Shown: in pieces, positions 12,810 to 17,363 of the stretch | How positions within the stretch are numbered: position 1 is the first letter of the stretch | How the letters are laid out: each line of letters starts with the position of its first letter | Assembly (NCBI GenBank): GCA_964525525.1 | Contig: CAZGHD010000037.1 | Span: 1-17,363, forward strand | Direction: 5' to 3' | Origin: RGIG2161 sp964525525 | Lineage (GTDB): Bacteria; Bacillota; Clostridia; Oscillospirales; CAG-272 | DNA: 17,363 bases | The notes under the pieces: model-generated | What the model saw: only the letters and a program-made list of their open reading frames with translations | Told to the model about the DNA's origin: nothing | Databases searched by the model: none | Translations under genes and position numbers: made by a program

Positions 12810-14717
12810 TTTGATCGAGTCAACCTCGTTCATCCAAAGAGTAGCAAGCGCGTCGCTCGGCATTTTGAAATCTCCGCGAGGCGAAAGTCCTACCGAACCT
12901 ATCTTGGGCCCATCGGGCAAGCAGGATCGTTTGAACTGCTGCATGAAAAATCGTCTGACAAAATTTTTAAGCCACGTGTGAATGGTTATCTCGTCGTACT
13001 CGCCCTCAAACGCAAGAGTTGCGAGTCTGAATATCTTTTTCGGGGACATACCGTGACGCAGGAAATAATATATGAAGAAGTCGTGTAGCTCGTAAGGCCC
13101 GACGAGATCCTCGGTTTTTTGAGAGATTTCCCCGTCCTTTGCGGGAAGAAGCTCGGGAGACACCGGGGTTGCGAGTATATCATTAAGCACTGCCGAAAGC
13201 CTCTCACCGGCCCTCTCCGCACAGTACGCAACGATATGGCGGATAAGCGTTTTCGGCACACCGCCGTTAACGCCGTACATAGACATATGGTCTCCGTTAT
13301 AGGTCGCCCATCCGAGCGCAAGCTCGGAAAGGTCGCCCGTCCCGATAAGAATACCGCCGTTTTTGTTGGCAATATCCATCACTATCTGCGTTCTCTCGCG
13401 CGCCTGTGAATTTTCGTAGGTTACGTCGCATACGTTCTCGTCGTGTCCTATATCGCGGAAATGAACTCTTACCGCATCTGCTATCGGAATTTCTCTGTAG
13501 CTGACACCAAGCTCCTCGCAAAGTATCTGCGCGTTACTCTTTGTACGCTTCGTAGTTCCGAAACCGGGCATAGAAACGGCTATTATATCCGAGTGATCTC
13601 TTCCCATCAGATCCATCGCTTTTGCCGCGACGAGTATCGCAAGAGTAGAATCAAGCCCGCCGGACACCGCAACAACCGCGCATTTTGCACAGACGTGCTC
13701 CAGCCTCTTTTTAAGTCCGTGTGCCTGAACCCGTAGTATCTCCTCACATCTTGCCGCTCTTGTCTCGCTGTCCTCCGGAACGAACGGTAAACGCGCAAAT
13801 TTTCTTGTTATATTGGTTTTTGTGGCAGGCATAGAAAATTCAACCACCGCATATCCGTCGTCGTCCGTCATCAGGAATACCGAATTTTTCTTTCTCTCGT
13901 CGGACAAGCGGATAACGTCTATCTCGCTTACTGACATTGACTTTTCAAAAGGTGCGTTCTCTTTGAGACATATTCCGTTTTCGCAAATCAAAGAGTGTCC
14001 CGAATATACCGCATCGGTAGTGGATTCACCCTCTCCCACATCAGAATAAATATATCCGCAGATAAGGCGTCTCGACTGCTCCCTCACTGCAGTACGGCGA
14101 AGTTCTTTTTTACCAACTGTTTCGCTCGTTGCGGAAAGATTCGCTATCACCGTTGCTCCCGCAGTAGCGTGAAGCACCGACGGAGAAAAAGGAGACAGCA
14201 GATCTGCCGAAAGTTCAGCAGCAAAGCAAAATTCCGGTATCTCAAGACAGCGGAAGATTACATTTTTACCAAACGGAACGCACGTACCGAGAAATATTAT
14301 CTCCTCGGTCTCGTCGGGTGCGGGACAGAAATATCTGCTCTCGCAAAGCTCACCGTGATCGACAATAACCGTTTTCGGAACGATTCCGAGCAGTTTTCCG
14401 TCATACACTATAGCCGCGCAGTCAAACAGCTTTCCGCGCAAAAGCATAGGAAATCCTACCGCAACCGCCATCTCTTTGCCTGCGGTCGTTTTTATTATCT
14501 TGTCAAGTGCGTTCTCAGCACCTTTTATAAGAGTTGAATTAAGAAAAAGGTCTCCGCAAGTATATCCTGTTATGCAAAGCTCGGGCAAAACGAGAAGCTT
14601 CACGCCCTCAGAGCTTGCGTTATCTATTACTTCAATTATTTTTTCTGCGTTATACAGAGTGTCGGCAACCTTTATCTCAGGCGCCGCCGCCGCAACTTTT
14701 ATAAATCCGTCAATCAT
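12804..14717 (-). CDS. nadE: NAD+ synthetase, glutamine-dependent type, with altered glutaminase site
   Basis: This 637-residue two-domain enzyme makes NAD+ from deamido-NAD+. The N-terminal nitrilase-like glutaminase domain (about 1-290) keeps E46 (LPELCITGYTCGDLF) and K115 (VPKT). The nucleophile motif, normally E-[IV]-C-E-D-L-W, reads AELSADLLSP, so the catalytic cysteine is S170 (TCG at 14210-14208). The following NYxEFYEKR-type segment is also changed, to DHGELCESR. The synthetase domain (about 320-637) is intact, with the ATP-binding SGGLDS at 352-357, GTGDLSELALGW and a complete C-terminus. Inference: glutamine cannot be hydrolysed and the enzyme may use free ammonia or another donor. 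GGAGG lies eight bases before the ATG. alr ends 16 bases upstream, so alr-nadE form an operon. No terminator follows it. Confidence 0.93.
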   Translation of the reverse strand: MIDGFIKVAAAAPEIKVADTLYNAEKIIEVIDNASSEGVKLLVLPELCITGYTCGDLFLNSTLIKGAENALDKIIKTTAGKEMAVAVGFPMLLRGKLFDCAAIVYDGKLLGIVPKTVIVDHGELCESRYFCPAPDETEEIIFLGTCVPFGKNVIFRCLEIPEFCFAAELSADLLSPFSPSVLHATAGATVIANLSATSETVGKKELRRTAVREQSRRLICGYIYSDVGEGESTTDAVYSGHSLICENGICLKENAPFEKSMSVSEIDVIRLSDERKKNSVFLMTDDDGYAVVEFSMPATKTNITRKFARLPFVPEDSETRAARCEEILRVQAHGLKKRLEHVCAKCAVVAVSGGLDSTLAILVAAKAMDLMGRDHSDIIAVSMPGFGTTKRTKSNAQILCEELGVSYREIPIADAVRVHFRDIGHDENVCDVTYENSQARERTQIVMDIANKNGGILIGTGDLSELALGWATYNGDHMSMYGVNGGVPKTLIRHIVAYCAERAGERLSAVLNDILATPVSPELLPAKDGEISQKTEDLVGPYELHDFFIYYFLRHGMSPKKIFRLATLAFEGEYDEITIHTWLKNFVRRFFMQQFKRSCLPDGPKIGSVGLSPRGDFKMPSDALATLWMNEVDSIKL

Positions 14718-14733
14718 CTAAGGATCCTCCAAG

Positions 14734-15915
14734 CTATCTCAGCATATAAACGTCAACGTCTTTTCCACCGTGAGTGTATATTCTCGGGACACGGCTGGTA
14801 ATTCCGCACAATACTTCGTGAGCTATCGTGCCGATGCTTTCCGCTATATCGTCAGAGCGGATCTCGACGTCCCCGCCGCGGCCGAAAAGGATTACCTCGT
14901 CGCCTACCGAAACACCGTCAACGTCACTTGCATCAACCATCATCATGTCCATGCAGACTCGGCCGATAACGGGACATTTCCGTCCTCTGATTATCACCTC
15001 GCCCTTGTTTGAAAGCGCTCTCGGATAACCGTCTGCATATCCCACGCACAGAGTTGCTACCGTGGTGTCCTTGTTTGTTATATAAGTATGACCGTAACTG
15101 ATTCCGTTACCCTTTGCTATCTTTTCAACCCTTACGACGCGGGTCTTGAACTGCATAGCGGGAATAAATCCGTCGGTGGGAATTACTCTCGAAGTACGCA
15201 CTCCGTAAAGCATGATTCCAAGTCTCGCCACGTCAAAGCCTTTGCCGGTAGTCGGAACGACTATTGCCGCGCTGTTGTAAATGCTCTTTTTAAGCCCGGT
15301 AACGCCCTGCTCTCCGAGCGCAGTTACAAACACGGACAGGGAGGTTTCCTGTATCTCTGTCAACCCTCTGTTTTCGGTATCGGCACAGGCAAAATGAGAG
15401 AATATTCCCTCTGCTTTTATCTTTTCGGTCTTTGCCGCCGTCGCCGCTTCTTTTACTCCGTCGATATTGCAGGGAAAGCCGATGCGTCCCATTCCGGTAT
15501 CAAGCGCAAGATAGCATCTCGCATATTCAGCTCCGACAGCGGATGCCGCATCTGCCAGTGCGGCGGCGTCTCTCACGGAGTATAGAGAAACGATAATCCC
15601 GCCGAGAGTAAGAAGCTCTTCAAAGTAGATCGGATCGGTATATCCAAGGATAAGTATATCCTTGGTAACACCCGCTTTTTTCAGTTCAACCGCCTCTGCT
15701 GGAGCCGCCACTGCAAAAAGATCAATATCACCTAACTTTTCCATCCACGGTCCGAGGACTCCCGCGCCGTGTCCGTATGCATCCGCTTTTATTACGGCGC
15801 AAAGCTCGGTGTCGTGAGGTAATTTTCTTCTGGAGATATTATAGTTTTCCATTATTGCGTCAAGATCGACCTCTGCCCACGTTCTTGAGCGGTATTTATC
15901 AAAATTAATTTCCAT
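14734..15915 (-). CDS. alr: Alanine racemase
   Basis: This PLP-dependent enzyme converts L- to D-alanine for peptidoglycan. The 393-residue product has the N-terminal barrel with PLP-binding lysine K43 in AVIKADAYGHG, the LALDTGMGRIGF strand, SHFACAD, and the C-terminal domain with catalytic tyrosine Y274 in GISYGHTY. GYADGYPR and GRVCMDMMMVD follow as expected. Both catalytic residues are intact and the length is normal. Start choice: ATG at 15915, with a weak GAGAGA ten bases upstream, is preferred over an in-frame TTG at 15933 that has no ribosome site. The gene follows the ftsH terminator by about 30 bases. A possible weak promoter (TTGTTC-N18-TATAGA, 15971-15942) lies within the terminator, so expression may come from this or from read-through. 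Confidence 0.96.
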   Translation of the reverse strand: MEINFDKYRSRTWAEVDLDAIMENYNISRRKLPHDTELCAVIKADAYGHGAGVLGPWMEKLGDIDLFAVAAPAEAVELKKAGVTKDILILGYTDPIYFEELLTLGGIIVSLYSVRDAAALADAASAVGAEYARCYLALDTGMGRIGFPCNIDGVKEAATAAKTEKIKAEGIFSHFACADTENRGLTEIQETSLSVFVTALGEQGVTGLKKSIYNSAAIVVPTTGKGFDVARLGIMLYGVRTSRVIPTDGFIPAMQFKTRVVRVEKIAKGNGISYGHTYITNKDTTVATLCVGYADGYPRALSNKGEVIIRGRKCPVIGRVCMDMMMVDASDVDGVSVGDEVILFGRGGDVEIRSDDIAESIGTIAHEVLCGITSRVPRIYTHGGKDVDVYMLR

Positions 15916-15946
15916 TTTACAAAATTCTCTCAAAATATTATTCTAT

Positions 15947-15994
15947 AAAAAATCAAGTCGGAGCTGAACAAAAGCGTACAGCCCCGACTTTTTT
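15947..15994 (-). terminator. Terminator downstream of ftsH
   Basis: AAGTCGGAGCTG (15955-15966) pairs with CAGCCCCGACTT (15979-15990), with one A-C mismatch and a 12-base loop. An A run at 15947-15952 gives leftward transcripts a U tract after a two-base gap; T residues continue to 15994 on the other side. It should end ftsH transcription before alr. Confidence 0.75.
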
Positions 15995-16032
15995 ACTTTT
16001 CGTTTGCTCTGGCCTTGTCGGATGCCGAAGCA

Positions 16033-17363
16033 TTAGTGTTTGATTTCAGGTTTATCGTCAGAATCGTTATCTCCGGCATCACCGTCAAGCGCATCGCCGA
16101 TATTGTTGCGGCGGCGTTCAAGATCAGCCTCTTCTTCAGCGCGGCGCTCCTCGATCTCCTGCTTTACGCGAGCAGCCTCGTCACGCTTTGCCTTTTCCTC
16201 ATTCTCACGTTCGCTCTTTTCGCGGCGCTCCTTTGCAAGCTGTTCAAGCTCCTCAAAGGTAGGATTGCCTTCCATCGTTGCGTTGAACTGGAACTCATCC
16301 ATAGTTTCGTACTTAACGAGGAATTCAGCAATAAAGTGAAGCTTATCTATATGCTCGTTCAAGGTGTCTATCGCTATCTTGTAAGCGCTGTCGACTATGC
16401 CCTTGATCTCCGCGTCAATCAGCGAAGCAGTCTCCTCGGAATAATTGCGGGTGGTGTTAAAGTCACGACCGAGGAACACTTCATTTTCATTGTGCTCCGA
16501 GCCGTAAACTATCGGACCGAGCTTTTCGCTCATACCGTACTTGGTAACCATACTGCGCGCGATGTTGGTAGCACGCTGAATATCGTTTGAAGCACCGCCG
16601 GACACGTCTCCGAAGATAATACTCTCTGCGGCTCTGCCGCCGAGAAGCATTGATATTTCTTCCTTGAGGCTGTCACGGTATACGCTGTATTTATCCTCGA
16701 GCGGTGGAGTAAGAGTATAACCAAGCGCGCGTCCGCTGGGGATTACCGAGATAAGACGGACGGGATCCTGAGTCGGCATACAGTACGCCAAAATAGCGTG
16801 ACCTGCCTCGTGATAAGCGGTCTTTTTCTTCTCGCTCTCTTTGATCTTTGCGGACTTTTTGGGAGTACCTACCACTACCTTGAGCATAGCCTCCTCAATA
16901 TCGTCCATACCGATAAGAGCTTTACTCTTTCTCGCCGCAAGGAGCGCGGCTTCGTTAAGAAGGTTTTCAAGATCCGCGCCGGTAAAGCCGACGGTCGCCT
17001 GAGCAACCTTTGAAATATCAACGTTAGCTTCAAAAGGTTTACCGCGGGAATGAACCTTGAGTATTTCCTCACGGCCCTTGATGTCGGGATAGTTTACCGT
17101 GATCTCACGGTCAAAACGTCCGGGACGGAGAAGTGCGGGGTCAAGAATATCGGGGCGGTTTGTAGCCGCCATAACTATTATACCGTCGTTTGAGCCAAAA
17201 CCGTCCATCTCAACAAGAAGCTGGTTCAAAGTCTGCTCTCTCTCGTCGTGTCCGCCGCCGAGACCTGCACCGCGGTGACGTCCGACAGCATCAATTTCAT
17301 CTATGAAGATTATCCTTGCCGGCCTCTTTTTAGCGGTATCCAAAAGGTCGCGTACACGGGATG
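16033..17363 (-). CDS. ftsH: ATP-dependent zinc metalloprotease FtsH, C-terminal part
   Basis: The gene enters from the right edge; membrane helices and Walker A are outside the window. The frame is open to 17363, and residues before the first methionine-like codon (SRVRDLLDTAKK) match the family, so the true start is off the window. Visible parts are Walker B IIFIDEIDAVG, the second region of homology with NRPDILDPALLRPGRFDR, the AAA lid, and the protease domain with zinc motif HEAGH (16812-16798) and the third zinc ligand in GASNDIQRAT. The enzyme unfolds and degrades membrane and regulatory proteins. The C-terminus ends in about 75 charged residues, mostly E, R, K and D, likely a coiled coil, with an acidic end (DNDSDDKPEIKH). 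It closes with its own terminator. Confidence 0.97.
   Translation of the reverse strand, partial: SRVRDLLDTAKKRPARIIFIDEIDAVGRHRGAGLGGGHDEREQTLNQLLVEMDGFGSNDGIIVMAATNRPDILDPALLRPGRFDREITVNYPDIKGREEILKVHSRGKPFEANVDISKVAQATVGFTGADLENLLNEAALLAARKSKALIGMDDIEEAMLKVVVGTPKKSAKIKESEKKKTAYHEAGHAILAYCMPTQDPVRLISVIPSGRALGYTLTPPLEDKYSVYRDSLKEEISMLLGGRAAESIIFGDVSGGASNDIQRATNIARSMVTKYGMSEKLGPIVYGSEHNENEVFLGRDFNTTRNYSEETASLIDAEIKGIVDSAYKIAIDTLNEHIDKLHFIAEFLVKYETMDEFQFNATMEGNPTFEELEQLAKERREKSERENEEKAKRDEAARVKQEIEERRAEEEADLERRRNNIGDALDGDAGDNDSDDKPEIKH

Noticed and set aside
1..17363. CRISPR arrays, insertion sequences, phage or toxin-antitoxin modules, tRNA genes.
   Set aside because: No repeated spacer units, transposase motifs, terminal inverted repeats or tRNA cloverleaf sequences were recognised on reading both strands.

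Overview
The window looks like a piece of chromosome from an uncultured gut-type member of the Clostridia (Bacillota/Firmicutes). Pointers are the class 1B dihydroorotate dehydrogenase pair PyrD/PyrK, a class B sortase, a SleB-type cell wall hydrolase, a GTP-type PEP carboxykinase start, strong AGGAGG-like ribosome binding sites, tightly packed operons and AT-rich sigma-A promoters. This placement is inferred from gene content only. No tRNA, rRNA, CRISPR array, insertion sequence or phage gene was seen, and composition looks even throughout.

Left part (1-4390): the first codons of a leftward PEP carboxykinase gene run off the edge. A 228-base AT-rich gap follows, with apparently divergent promoters. 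Then come a rightward pair (VOC/glyoxalase-fold protein and a permuted papain-fold YiiX-like hydrolase) closed by a terminator that overlaps the last stop codon. Next is a three-gene rightward operon with its own promoter: class B sortase with a long acidic cytoplasmic tail, RlmA-type 23S rRNA methyltransferase, and a family 2 glycosyltransferase. It ends at a bidirectional terminator.

Middle part (4427-11640, leftward): a seven-gene transcription unit from one good promoter (TTGACT-N17-TATTAT): winged-helix regulator with a partly degenerate receiver domain, pyrC (TTG start), pyrF, pyrK, pyrD, a lipoprotein serine protease with two InlB-type repeats, and a URO-D-fold protein. Gaps are 1, 22, 2, -10, 7 and 12 bases, so the genes should be co-expressed. 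The four pyr genes cover dihydroorotate formation, its oxidation to orotate, and the last decarboxylation to UMP; pyrB, carAB and pyrE are not here. The leader is too short for a PyrR attenuator. The regulator and a 16-base palindrome on the -35 box are therefore the obvious candidates for control.

Right part (11682-17363): a small single-pass membrane protein with a hairpin in its leader (leftward), a SleB-like hydrolase (rightward), an alr-nadE operon (leftward), and the C-terminal two thirds of ftsH entering from the right edge. nadE is a full-length glutamine-dependent type NAD synthetase whose glutaminase nucleophile cysteine is a serine. The SleB-like and nadE genes overlap tail to tail by six bases.

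Most interesting items: the orphan regulator heading the pyr operon and its palindrome, the protease and URO-D-like genes carried in that operon, and the NadE with an apparently dead glutaminase domain.
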